Source of the DNA: Ligilactobacillus agilis DSM 20509
GTDB taxonomy: Bacteria; Bacillota; Bacilli; Lactobacillales; Lactobacillaceae
DNA: 39,033 bases
NCBI RefSeq assembly: GCF_001436215.1
Contig: NZ_AYYP01000008.1
Span: 1-39,033, forward strand
Direction: 5' to 3'
The first letter of the stretch is position 1, and each line of letters starts with the position of its first letter. Below are positions 1 to 9,755 of this stretch, one piece after another. The notes under the pieces are model-generated. The model worked only from the letters and a program-made list of their open reading frames with translations, made no database searches and was not told the DNA's origin. The position numbers and the translations under genes were made by a program.

Positions 1-75
1 CAGAGTAAGATACAGAATTTACATATTTCTGTGTCTACTCTAAAGGGAGCATATCATTTTGGGTAGAGGGCTTTT

Positions 76-198
76 TTAATGCCAACCTGTTATTTGGTGT
101 AGCCAGGCTTCTAGCCCAGGACATAAATTAAGTAGCAAGCCTGCGATTAAGCCTAATACTATTACCCCACCAAATAACGGTAAGGTTTTCTTACTCAT
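76..198 (-). CDS. Small single-span membrane peptide, 40 aa, downstream of glpO
   Basis: This short frame begins at an ATG preceded by a GAGGTT ribosome site and ends in TAA. It lies 30 nt beyond the glpO stop codon on the same strand, so it is probably the third gene of the glpK-glpO transcript. The peptide starts MSKKTLPLFGG, followed by a hydrophobic stretch over residues 8-24 (VIVLGLIAGLLL), then a short tail ending ITGWH. It is predicted to be one membrane span with a short outside or inside tail. I do not recognise a family. A T-rich stretch follows, and positions 2-41 can form a long imperfect hairpin. The gene is supported by ribosome site, spacing and hydrophobic composition only. 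Confidence 0.6.
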   Translation of the reverse strand: MSKKTLPLFGGVIVLGLIAGLLLNLCPGLEAWLHQITGWH

Positions 199-228
199 TG
201 GTAACCTCACTTATTTTATGATTCGTCG

Positions 229-2068
229 CTAACTTTTCTGCTTTAAATAAGTCAGCTGCGCCTGCTCAAGCGTTTGTTTTAACTCGGCTTGTTTAGCCGC
301 CGTCTCTTCTTTAGACCAGCCCAGCACCCGTGCCATTTCGTCAACAAAGGCCTCCTGCTTAAAACTAAGCTCATCGGCGTGGAAGAAGATATTATTGGTA
401 CGCCGGAGGAGATAATCAACTGGACTTAAGACCATTTCTTCATCTAATAGCGTAATGTAAACTGAGGGTATCTGCTAAGCTTAGGCCTGGGGCAGCTTTA
501 ACGAAATTAGCGTAGGAAATGACCCGGCCGGTGTTGGAACCATAAAGGTTGGCCAAGTAAGCAGCGTCTGCAGCCGGAATTCCCTTGTCCATCGCAATTT
601 TTTGGTAAAACTTCATCGTAGCTTCAATATTGGTTGGGTCAAAGTGACCGCCCGAAACCTGTAGACTCTTAGAGTCAATTTCCTTAGCCACAATTTTGAA
701 CTGCGTCCGTAACAGTTTTCTGATTAAAGTCAATGCCCCGGCTGCCATCTTACGATAATCGGTAATCTTCCCGCCTGAAAGGGTAATTAACCCATCGTCA
801 CCCAAATCGAGGGAAGAACCACGTGAAACTTGAGTCGGACTTAAAACTCGCTCTGAACGAGCTGTTTTTAAATCGCTAATCGCTTGCTCAACCTCCAAGC
901 GCGAAGCTGCCTTTTTGGTATAATCAGTAACTGTTGTAACTAATTTTTCAAAGCTTTCTTCAGAAACCTTTCCCCTGTTGGCGCTACCTCCGTTATAATC
1001 GGAACTCCCATTGGCTTCAATCAAAGGCCGAATTCCAGCCCAACTGGACTCAATATCATTCAGTGTCAATTCAGCCTGAGGGTAGCGGTTATTGACCGCA
1101 GCTAGGAGGTAATCAACGTCTGCTTGTTCTACCTGAGGACGACTGTAATCACCGTTAAAGTCTGTGTCAGTCGTTCCAAAGTAGGTTTTACCCTCCCGAG
1201 GAATCACGAAAATCATCCGACCATCGCCGACACCAGAGTCAAAGTAAGTTGGTTGGGGGACGCTTACCCGAGACTGGTCGACCACTAAGTGAACCCCTTT
1301 TGTTGGTCGCATCACCTGACCTTGTCCATTTTTAGGATCTAACTCTAAGAAGCGAGAAACCCATGGACCCGTAGTATTAATGACTAACTTGGCTTTAATC
1401 GGAAATTCTTCTCCGGTCAACTCGTCTCGTGCAATAATGCCACTTATCCGTTGCTTTTCGTTGTGGCTAACATCCACCGCCTTAACCCGATTAACCAGCA
1501 AGCCCCCTAATTCAGCAGCTTCTTTAATATTTTCAATCACCAAGCGGGCGTCATTATTAACATAATCCAGGTAAACTCCTGCTCCCAGTAAACCATCTGC
1601 TTTTAAACCCGGTTCCCGTTGCAAGACTTCCTCCCGGTCGATGGTGTAATTAGCATACTGAGTCCCCTTTATTCCTGCTAATTTATCATAAAGGTCCATA
1701 GCAATTTTAATGCTAAACATATCAAAGGTTGAATTAGGGTCGTCATAAATTGGAAGTAACATCGGGAACGGCCGGGGAATGTGGGGGGCAATTCTTTGAA
1801 TTACCGCTCGTTCCTGAACCGTGTCGGCTACTACCCCCACATCAAAGGTCTTGAGGTAGCGAATCCCTCCGTGTACTAACTTGGTAGACCGAGAGCTCGT
1901 TCCCTCAGCAAAATCTTGCATCTCAACTAACCCGGTCTTAATTCCCGATGCGACCGCCTGTAAAGCCACCCCAGCCCCAGTAATTCCACCCCCAACAATT
2001 AGGAGGTCTAGTTCCTCATTCTTTAACCTAGCTAACGTTTCTTTTCTACTCTGATATGAAAAAGTCAT
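229..2068 (-). pseudogene. glpO: Alpha-glycerophosphate oxidase (GlpO/GlpD), frameshifted near the C terminus
   Basis: FAD-dependent oxidase that converts glycerol-3-phosphate to dihydroxyacetone phosphate, giving H2O2 with oxygen in lactic acid bacteria. The N terminus carries the FAD-binding GGGITGAG motif and the family segment GTSSRSTKLVHGGIRYLK. The ATG at 2068 is chosen because GGGGAGGG lies about 7 nt upstream; upstream in-frame ATGs fall inside glpK. Reading runs intact to LHYA, then one extra base near position 448 shifts the frame and a TGA ends it at 440. Dropping that base restores LDEEMVLSPVDYLLRRTN and a normal tail to the stop at 229, about 612 residues, the usual family length. 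The loss removes roughly 70 C-terminal residues. It may be a true inactivation, a phase-variable change or a sequencing error; the FAD domain is intact. Confidence 0.88.
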
Positions 2069-2084
2069 ACTCATCCCTCCCCAG

Positions 2085-3668
<1,584 letters not shown>

Positions 3669-3825
3669 TGTTCGTTGCGTGAAATCTATATTTTTAAAGG
3701 ATTTTTCTCTTAATTTTTTAGCGTCCCAAACCCTTTCACTAAATTGTCACTTTTCCTTGCTGACTTGTTCAAATTCTATTCACATTTAGCCTGCATACTA
3801 AACTTATCAATACATAAATTAAAGG

Positions 3826-5517
3826 ATGATGAATTTGCAACTCAAAAGAAAACTTTTCTTACTAGTCTTTGGCTTGGCAGTAGTCACCTTGACTACTAGC
3901 TTAATCTTCGTTAAGCAAAAGGCTAGTTCTAACGCTACTTCTTCTGAGACAATTTTGCCAGTCGCAAACGGACAGACCGTCACCACCTTAGATTACTCCG
4001 ACTTAAACATTAAGAGTGTTAGCGACATTTATCAAACCGCCACTTAAACTAAAATTGCCCAAAAGATCAAGCAACTAGAGGCTAGCCAAACTTATTCTTT
4101 CGATAAAATGTTAGTACTAGCTAACCCCTACCTAACTAACACTACTGGTCTGTACCTACACTTTACAACCACGAAAGCAACTAAGGTCTCCTATACGGTC
4201 AAAAGTAAAGAGGCTAGCACCTTTAGCCAAACACTCTATAACCCCAACGGAACCTACGCTAAGAATCACACCTACCAGCTAATTGGTTTAATTGCCGGCC
4301 AGGAAAATACCATTACCATTACCGCCACGGGCCAAAATGGTCAAAAAGAAACTAAGACCTTCACTTACACCCCTAACAAGCTACGGGGAAGTGATCAAAA
4401 CCAACTTAAGGTTACTAAAGGCACTAGCAAAACCAAGCTTTCCTCCGGCCTTTACGCCGTAATTGGTGATAAAAGTCTAAAGACCCGCAACACTTACTTG
4501 GTCGATAATGACGGTTACATCCGTGCCGAAATTCCGACAATTAATTATAATTCCCTGCGCCTAATCCAAACCAACAATAAACTTTACCTAGCAGTTGACG
4601 ACGACCAACTAGTTACGTTAGACCGGTTAGGTCAAGTGGTGCAGTCTTACTCGCTTAAAAACACTAACTTCAAACTCCACCATGACTTTGCCGTGGATAG
4701 CCAGGGTAATATCATCGCCCTCGCGACTGATACCAAGCTTAAAGCCAGTGAGAAGCGGGTTGAAGATCAAATTATCAAGATTGACGCTACTTCCGGCAAA
4801 GTCAGTCGCCTCTTAGACTTCAAGGACTTGTTGGGCGATCTTTATAAAACCGCCACCGGGATTGAAACTCTAACTAATAACAAGGGCTACCGTGACGTTA
4901 TCCACGCCAATACTATTCAACTAACTAAGGATGACCAAGTTATTATTAGCTCCCGGGAAACTTCGACCATTATGAAAATTTCTAACCTTACTAGTCAGCC
5001 CAAGTTAGACTACTTTATTTCTGATCCGTCGGTTTAGCAAGGGATTGGCACGTATGCTAATTTGTTGTTGAATAAAGTTGGCAACTTTACTTCCCAAGCT
5101 GGGCAACACTCTGTAACCTATATTCCAACTGAGACAGCCGGGGTTTACTATTTGGAAATCTTTAACAACAACTCTGTAATTATGAACTCCCGAACTAACT
5201 TTAGTTGGACTAATTACCCTAATAGCGGGGGCGCAACAACTTCTAACGACTATCAATCTAGTTACTATAAGTACCTCGTCAACGAAAACACCGGTAGTTA
5301 CCAACTAGTCAAAAAAATTAGCCTACCTTACTCGCCATTTATCTCTAGCGTTCAGACTAATGATAATAACGTCGTGACTGATTCAGGAATGACCGCCGCC
5401 TTTGCCGAATATGACGCGGATGGCAAATTAATCCAGTCCTTTGAAACTACTGGTATCACTAAGTTTATCTACCGGGTCTATAAATACGACTTTAATAATT
5501 TTTACTTTGCTAACTAA
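3826..5517 (+). pseudogene. Arylsulfate sulfotransferase (ASST family), two in-frame nonsense codons
   Basis: A single 564-codon frame begins at ATG 3826 behind AAAGG and ends at TAA 5517, interrupted only by TAA at codon 74 (4045-4047) and TAG at codon 404 (5035-5037). The N terminus has one hydrophobic segment (about residues 9-28), as an anchored or secreted protein would. The central part resembles ASST beta-propeller proteins: HHDFAVDSQGNIIALA, DVIHANTIQLTKDDQVIISS, then VGNFTSQAGQHSVTY after the second stop. The TAG follows SDPSV, where a Trp codon (TGG) would fit. The family moves sulfate between phenolic compounds outside the membrane. Frame is otherwise preserved, suggesting recent loss. 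Two different stop codons argue against programmed readthrough. It is the only plus-strand gene in the first 19 kb. Confidence 0.82.
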
Positions 5518-5521
5518 AACA

Positions 5522-5554
5522 AGCCCCCTAACACCAAGGCCGTGTTAGGGGGCT
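5522..5554. terminator. Bidirectional terminator between ASST pseudogene and SPFH gene
   Basis: AGCCCCCTAACAC (5522-5534) pairs with GTGTTAGGGGGCT (5542-5554): a 13-bp GC-rich stem placed between two convergent genes. The T-tail is weak on either side. Confidence 0.85.
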
Positions 5555-5560
5555 GTTTAG

Positions 5561-6373
5561 CTATTTCTTCATATCCAACATTTTATCAATTACAGGAATA
5601 TTACCTAAATCGGTAATTTCATCCTTGGACATTACCACCAAGTTAGTATCCGACTGGGCTAGCTTAGTAAAGGCGGCAATACTTTGGTCCCTAAAGTAAT
5701 TGTCCGAAACTGACTCTAGGGCCGCACGAATCTTTTCAATCCGGTAACTTTCTGCGTCGGCCCGCATTCGGGTTGCTTCCGCTTCTGCTTGAGCCGTTTC
5801 CACCAAAGCTTGATTTTTGGCATCGGTGGTTAGCTTGATATTGCGAGCTTCCCTTTCAGCCTTAGCAATCACGGCCACCCTTTCACGGTCAGCCGTTAGC
5901 TGCTTATCCATCGCCTTTTGAATCTCAATGGATGGGGTTAACTCATCAATGTTCACACGGTCGACGTTAATTCCATAAATATTAGTCAAATCACCGATGG
6001 CGGCTGCGAGTTCCGCGTTAATCTTAGAAGTTGAACCTAAAGCCGCGTTTAAATCCATCCGGCCAATGATATCACGTAAGTGGCCCCGCACTAGTTGAGC
6101 CATGGATTCTACTGAATCAGTATTCTCATAGGTGTACTTCTTAGCATCCGTTACGTGATAGTTTAAGGTCACACTAGCTTCGATGTCAGCATTATCTTGA
6201 GTAATGACTGAGTACTTTTGCAACTTCAACGGGTGCATGGCTAGTTCTACCGACTCAATTCTCTGGATGAAGGGGATGTAAAAATGCAAACCTGCTTCCA
6301 CGCTGTGCCTGTATTTTCCTAAGGTCTCTACTAACCCCTGACAATTCTGTCTAATAATTTTAATTCCTAACAT
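5561..6373 (-). CDS. SPFH/Band 7 (stomatin-like) protein lacking an N-terminal membrane anchor
   Basis: A 270-residue SPFH-domain protein. The N-terminal SPFH core (about residues 1-150) has GLVETLGKYRHSVEAGLHFY and then RGHLRDIIGRMDLNAALGS. It is followed by a long alanine/glutamate-rich coiled coil (about 160-225, AEREARNIK to RADAESYRIE) and a C-terminal tail ending IDKMLDMKK. Stomatin relatives normally begin with a transmembrane or hairpin segment, but here the protein starts directly at MLGIKIIRQN with no hydrophobic span, so membrane contact would be peripheral or acylation-based. AAAGGGG lies ahead of the ATG, and only 14 nt separate it from the upstream RHH-NfeD gene. NfeD proteins are established SPFH partners, which supports a joint role for this pair. 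The exact function is unknown. Confidence 0.88.
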   Translation of the reverse strand: MLGIKIIRQNCQGLVETLGKYRHSVEAGLHFYIPFIQRIESVELAMHPLKLQKYSVITQDNADIEASVTLNYHVTDAKKYTYENTDSVESMAQLVRGHLRDIIGRMDLNAALGSTSKINAELAAAIGDLTNIYGINVDRVNIDELTPSIEIQKAMDKQLTADRERVAVIAKAEREARNIKLTTDAKNQALVETAQAEAEATRMRADAESYRIEKIRAALESVSDNYFRDQSIAAFTKLAQSDTNLVVMSKDEITDLGNIPVIDKMLDMKK

Positions 6374-6387
6374 GCTAAATTACCCCT

Positions 6388-6750
6388 TTACTCACCAACA
6401 AGCGGCCTTAACGTGATAATATTTCCTACGGCTTCAATTACAATATAATCTGCCTGCTTATCAACTGGCCGGTTGCCCTCGATTAGATAACGATAATAAA
6501 TCCCCTTAACTTCGACTAAACCATTAGCTTGGTCGATTTTTTGCCCGGCTATTTTCTGGCCGAGAAAGTTTCTCTTCTCAAACGAACCTGCTTCCACCTG
6601 CTGAGGCGGATCTTTCAAGGTTAGGGAGACAATTTCTTGCAAAGTTGCATTCACACTCTTATTTTCAGATTGAGCTTTACTCTCTAACCGCCTTTTTAAG
6701 TTTTTAGGCAGGCGAAAGAGAAAAGAAGTCATCTCTTCATCTCTTGCCAT
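6388..6750 (-). CDS. Ribbon-helix-helix (Arc-type) DNA-binding domain fused to NfeD-like OB domain
   Basis: The start at 6750 is chosen because AAGGTGG precedes it and an upstream in-frame ATG would place the start inside the promoter and operator boxes. This gives 120 residues, MARDEEMTSFLFRLP onward. Residues 7-45 match the Arc pattern: a strand FLFRLP, then LKRRLESKAQSENKSVNATLQEI-type helices. After a short linker, residues about 63-118 look like the C-terminal soluble domain of NfeD: GQKIAGQKIDQANGLVEVKG, a YYRYLIEGNRPVDKQ turn, then VIEAVGNIITLRPL. Typical NfeD is membrane-bound and pairs with stomatin; here the membrane part is replaced by a DNA-binding part. The next gene is an SPFH protein 14 nt away. 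I infer an autoregulator that may sense SPFH status. The NfeD assignment is by pattern only. Confidence 0.72.
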   Translation of the reverse strand: MARDEEMTSFLFRLPKNLKRRLESKAQSENKSVNATLQEIVSLTLKDPPQQVEAGSFEKRNFLGQKIAGQKIDQANGLVEVKGIYYRYLIEGNRPVDKQADYIVIEAVGNIITLRPLVGE

Positions 6751-6768
6751 CTCCGCCACCTTCTTTCT

Positions 6769-6804
6769 TGATATCATTATGATATCACTTTTTATATCAA
6801 CCAA
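6769..6804 (-). promoter_or_regulatory. Promoter of RHH-NfeD/SPFH operon with tandem palindromic operator boxes
   Basis: On the minus strand TTGGTT (6799-6804) and CATAAT (6776-6781) are 17 bp apart. Two perfect copies of the palindrome TGATATCA lie at 6769-6776 and 6780-6787, starts 11 bp apart, and a partial copy TATATCA lies at 6793-6799, about 13 bp further. Boxes spaced about one helical turn and overlapping the -10 are what an Arc-type dimer pair would be expected to bind, so autorepression by the first gene is likely. Inference from spacing and position. Confidence 0.6.
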
Positions 6805-6820
6805 CAACTTTTAGGTAAAT

Positions 6821-6846
6821 AAAAAAGCCACGACTAAGCGTGACTT
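6821..6846 (-). terminator. Terminator after nitroreductase
   Basis: AAGCCACG (6825-6832) pairs with CGTGACTT (6839-6846), one G-U pair; on the minus strand it is followed by a T run. Confidence 0.8.
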
Positions 6847-6864
6847 ACAATTAATATTTAGTTA

Positions 6865-7509
6865 CTAAGCAAAATCCATTACATCTTTAACCGGATAGCG
6901 ACTAGAAGTAACTTTGTCTACCCCTTCATCAACCGGCTTTCCAATCGCAATTGCCATCACCGGTACATAACGTTCTGGGTCCAAATCAAAAGCAGGAGCC
7001 GCTTTCTTAGCATCGTAACCTGCAATTGGGTTTGACTCGTAACCATGGGCCCGGGCCGCTAACATCAGCTGCATTGCCGCCAAGCTGCAGTCAACCATGC
7101 TATCATTAATCAACATTGACTTAGGCGCACTTTCATACAGTGGCAGGAAGGTTTTGAGGACTTCATCGCGCTTCGCAGCCGTAATCTGGCCATTTTCATA
7201 GGCCTTATTCCACAAATCCCGGTATGATTCAAAGGCTAGCGTATCCCCGAAAATCATGACCACCGCCGAAGCCGTTTCCAGTTGGGGTAGGTTAAAGCGC
7301 ATGAAAAACGACCGTAACTTATCCTTGCCCGCAGGACTATCAACCACCACGAACCGCCAGGCTTGTAAGTTGCAAGCCGATGGGGCAGTGATTGCCTCTG
7401 CAATCATTTCCGTTAGCTCAGAGCGCTCAATCTTTACCTGCTCATCAAATTTCCTAACCGAGTGCCGATTTAACATTACATCGCGAAAATCGTTATTTAC
7501 AACTGCCAT
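6865..7509 (-). CDS. Nitroreductase family FMN-dependent oxidoreductase
   Basis: NAD(P)H- and FMN-dependent cytoplasmic oxidoreductase of the nitroreductase fold, 214 residues. The FMN-binding N-terminal pattern is present: MLNRHSVRKF followed by ITAPSACNLQAWRFVVV. The C-terminal half has MQLMLAARAHGYESNPIAGY and VMAIAIGKP, as in the family. The start at 7509 is preferred to an upstream ATG because CAAGGAG lies 8 nt ahead of it. The physiological substrate cannot be read from sequence; quinones, nitroaromatics or flavins are possible. It is a single-gene unit with its own promoter, a cre-like box and a terminator. Confidence 0.93.
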   Translation of the reverse strand: MAVVNNDFRDVMLNRHSVRKFDEQVKIERSELTEMIAEAITAPSACNLQAWRFVVVDSPAGKDKLRSFFMRFNLPQLETASAVVMIFGDTLAFESYRDLWNKAYENGQITAAKRDEVLKTFLPLYESAPKSMLINDSMVDCSLAAMQLMLAARAHGYESNPIAGYDAKKAAPAFDLDPERYVPVMAIAIGKPVDEGVDKVTSSRYPVKDVMDFA

Positions 7510-7553
7510 TTCACTCACTCCTTGCTCAATAATTAACATGACTATACATCTTT

Positions 7554-7590
7554 ATTATAAAAGCTTTGCTATAAAATGTAAACGTTAACT
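7554..7590 (-). promoter_or_regulatory. Nitroreductase promoter overlapped by a cre-like box
   Basis: TTTACA (7577-7582) and TATAAT (7554-7559) are 17 bp apart on the minus strand. TGTAAACGTTAACT (7577-7590, plus orientation) fits the cre consensus at 13 of 14 positions and covers the -35, a position that would block polymerase. Confidence 0.7.
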
Positions 7591-7644
7591 TTGCTCCGTC
7601 ACCATAGGAAATTAAAATCTCAATCTAATTTCTTAGCACCTAAC

Positions 7645-7678
7645 AAAAAATCCCAAGAAAGCTTCTTTCTTAGGATTT
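7645..7678 (-). terminator. Terminator after YbjQ-family gene
   Basis: AATCCCAAGAAAG (7649-7661) pairs with CTTTCTTAGGATT (7665-7677) with one G-U; a T run follows on the minus strand. Confidence 0.82.
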
Positions 7679-7691
7679 ATATCTCAAATTT

Positions 7692-8006
7692 TTAATCGAC
7701 AAAACGTACGGCGGTGCCGTAAGCTACCACTGACTGCATATCGCCACCAATCGAACCAGAATCAAAGCGCATCATAACAACCGCATCTGCGCCCTTGTCC
7801 TTAGCCTCAGCAATCATCCGACTTACAGCCTTTTCCCGTGAAGTTTGTAGCATCTTAGTATAACCTTTGATTTCTCCGCCAACAATATTCTTGATGCCGG
7901 CTCCAAAATCACTAACAACATTGCGGGATTGAGTGGTTACTCCGAAGACTTCCCCTAATACTTCGTAATTTTTCCCTGGAATTTGTTCAGTTGTTGTTAC
8001 TAACAT
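7692..8006 (-). CDS. YbjQ family (heavy-metal-binding domain, UPF0145) protein
   Basis: A 104-residue protein, the usual length of the YbjQ/UPF0145 family of small cytoplasmic proteins that assemble as pentamers in known structures. It begins [20 protein letters not shown], then [20 protein letters not shown], and ends with the typical [16 protein letters not shown] and [10 protein letters not shown] segments. Family function is not established; the metal-binding name comes from domain databases, not clear biochemistry. AAGGGGAG precedes the ATG. Terminators flank it on both sides, so it is transcribed alone. Confidence 0.9.
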   Translation of the reverse strand: MLVTTTEQIPGKNYEVLGEVFGVTTQSRNVVSDFGAGIKNIVGGEIKGYTKMLQTSREKAVSRMIAEAKDKGADAVVMMRFDSGSIGGDMQSVVAYGTAVRFVD

Positions 8007-8096
8007 TAAAATCTCCCCTTCGTTATAAATTCTACTCCTCTATCATAACAAATAATTTACCTATAGGAGTTAACTTTTTATAAACAATCATTAACT

Positions 8097-8135
8097 AAAA
8101 AGGTCCCTAAGAAAGCTTACTTTCCTAGAAACCTT
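8097..8135 (-). terminator. Terminator after efp
   Basis: AAGGTCCCTAAGAAAG (8100-8115) pairs with CTTTCCTAGAAACCTT (8120-8135), allowing several G-U pairs on the minus-strand transcript, followed by TTTTTAG. Confidence 0.8.
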
Positions 8136-8156
8136 ATCTTCTAATTATTAATCAAT

Positions 8157-8714
8157 TTAGGCCCGTTGTTTATAGGTACCGTTAGCGGTATTAATTACTA
8201 ACTTTTCTCCAGTTTGGATAAAATCAGGTACCGTTACAACTAAGCCCGTTTCCATTGTGGCTGGCTTACCACCACTAGCGGCAGTTGCACCCTTAATGGT
8301 TGGTTCCGTTTCTGTAACCGTCAACTCAACCGTTCCTGGGAGTTGAATTCCAATTAGTTCCCCGTTACAAAAATCAAGTTGGACTTGGAGGTTTTCGATT
8401 AAGTAAGGCAACTCATTTTCTAACAAGCTAGCTGCCAACTCGTATTGCTCGTAAGTTTCAAGGTCCATAAAACAAAGTAGGTCGTCTTGGCGGTAAAGGT
8501 ATTGCGCCTGCTTTTTATCAACCATTGCCAATTCAACCTTTTCGGAAGGCCGCATCGTGGTTTGCACAATTGAGCCTGCCCGTACATCCGCTAACTTCAT
8601 CTGCATCACCGTGTTGCCCTTACCAGGCTTGTGATGATTAGCTTCTAAAACCTTAATCAACTTACCATCCTTTTCGAAAACCATACCACTTCTCAAATTA
8701 ATTGCTTCAACCAT
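8157..8714 (-). CDS. efp: Translation elongation factor P
   Basis: EF-P binds ribosomes stalled at polyproline stretches and promotes peptide bond formation. The 185-residue length and three-domain order fit: an N-terminal KOW-like domain (1-65), then two OB-like domains. The loop [15 protein letters not shown] carries Lys32, the residue modified in Gram-positive EF-P proteins, flanked by the expected Pro30. The C-terminal domain has the family segment ending [25 protein letters not shown] precedes the ATG. The approximately 140 nt upstream contain a TAGAATAA/TTATTCTA inverted repeat (about 8820-8837) and a short ACTTG/CAAGT hairpin followed by T residues in the leader, which might attenuate transcription; that is weak evidence. 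Confidence 0.96.
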   Translation of the reverse strand: MVEAINLRSGMVFEKDGKLIKVLEANHHKPGKGNTVMQMKLADVRAGSIVQTTMRPSEKVELAMVDKKQAQYLYRQDDLLCFMDLETYEQYELAASLLENELPYLIENLQVQLDFCNGELIGIQLPGTVELTVTETEPTIKGATAASGGKPATMETGLVVTVPDFIQTGEKLVINTANGTYKQRA

Positions 8715-8851
8715 TTTTCTTCTCCATTTCTGTTTTTAGTCTGCTGTAACTAAAAAAGACTTGGCGGTGCAAGTGAGAGGGCAAATTCTCGATCAGTCAA
8801 GAATATCACCATCTTTCAGTTAGAATAACCTTATTCTAGCATGTTTTAAAA

Positions 8852-9679
8852 TTAGAGGTCAATTTCTAGCATAATTGGCGTATGATCGCGCCTATCACCC
8901 GAATCAAGCATTTCTGCCTTTACGATTTTATCTGCAATCCGGTTGCTGGTCAGCCAGTAATCAATTCTCCAACCCGAATTATTAATCTTGCTAGTCTTGC
9001 TTCGTTGTGCCCACCAAGAATAAACTCCTTCAACTTGACCGTGGACATGGCGGAAACTATCGGTGAACCCAGCCTTTAACAAGTTAGTAAAACCTGCCCG
9101 CTCTTCATCTGTAAATCCAGCTGATTGGTGATTAGTCTTAGGGTGAGCCAAGTCGATTTCCTCGTGGGCCACATTATAGTCCCCCGAAGCCAAAACAGGT
9201 TTAGTCTTATCTAACTCTACCAAGTAAGCTGCGTACTTTTGATCCCAAACCTGCCGTTCGGCCAAGCGCTTAAGTCCATCCCCCGCATTCGGTGTATAAA
9301 CCTGGCTAACATAAAATTTAGGAAACTCCAAGGTAATAATCCGGCCTTCTTGATCCATCGGACTAGGCGCCCCGATTTCAGGATAGGTTACCTTAGGGGT
9401 TAAACTCTTACGGTATAAAAAGAGCGTCCCCGCATAGCCTTTCCGAGCCGGTTCCACCGAACTGCGCCAAACAAAATCATAGTCCGCAAACCACTTAGCC
9501 AGCGCTTCAACGTGCTTCTTGTTGGGACCACCAGCCGGCAACTTGGTTTCTTGAATAGCTACAATATCCGGTGCTTGGGCTTGAATGGTAGCAAGCACCG
9601 CCCGGCTTTGCTCTGCCCGCTCTGATTGGCCGGTCAGCGCCGCATTCAACGAATCAATATTCCAGGAAATAAGTTTCAC
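8852..9679 (-). CDS. exoA: Exodeoxyribonuclease III (AP endonuclease)
   Basis: Mg-dependent apurinic/apyrimidinic endonuclease and 3'-exonuclease of base excision repair. From GTG 9679 it gives 275 residues: MKLISWNIDSLNAALTG at the N terminus, then VAIQETKLP (metal-binding Glu), YTPNAG, SGDYNVAHEEIDL, and the C-terminal RRDHTPIMLEI with the catalytic His. The GTG start has AAGG at a suitable distance; the longer ATG-initiated frame runs back into CRISPR repeats and is rejected. The gene lies 77 nt downstream of the trailer end of the CRISPR array on the same strand and I see no clear terminator in between, so readthrough from the array is possible. No functional link to CRISPR is implied. 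Confidence 0.95.
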   Translation of the reverse strand: MKLISWNIDSLNAALTGQSERAEQSRAVLATIQAQAPDIVAIQETKLPAGGPNKKHVEALAKWFADYDFVWRSSVEPARKGYAGTLFLYRKSLTPKVTYPEIGAPSPMDQEGRIITLEFPKFYVSQVYTPNAGDGLKRLAERQVWDQKYAAYLVELDKTKPVLASGDYNVAHEEIDLAHPKTNHQSAGFTDEERAGFTNLLKAGFTDSFRHVHGQVEGVYSWWAQRSKTSKINNSGWRIDYWLTSNRIADKIVKAEMLDSGDRRDHTPIMLEIDL

Positions 9680-9755
9680 AAGATCACAACCTTCACTTAG
9701 TCTTGCCCCCATTTTACCACAGGGCCAAGTTGGCAAGCTATTCAGATACTTTATA

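Noticed and set aside
4045-5037. Stop codons of the ASST gene as recoding or suppression
   Set aside because: TAA and TAG are both used, neither with a selenocysteine- or readthrough-type context; simple decay explains it.
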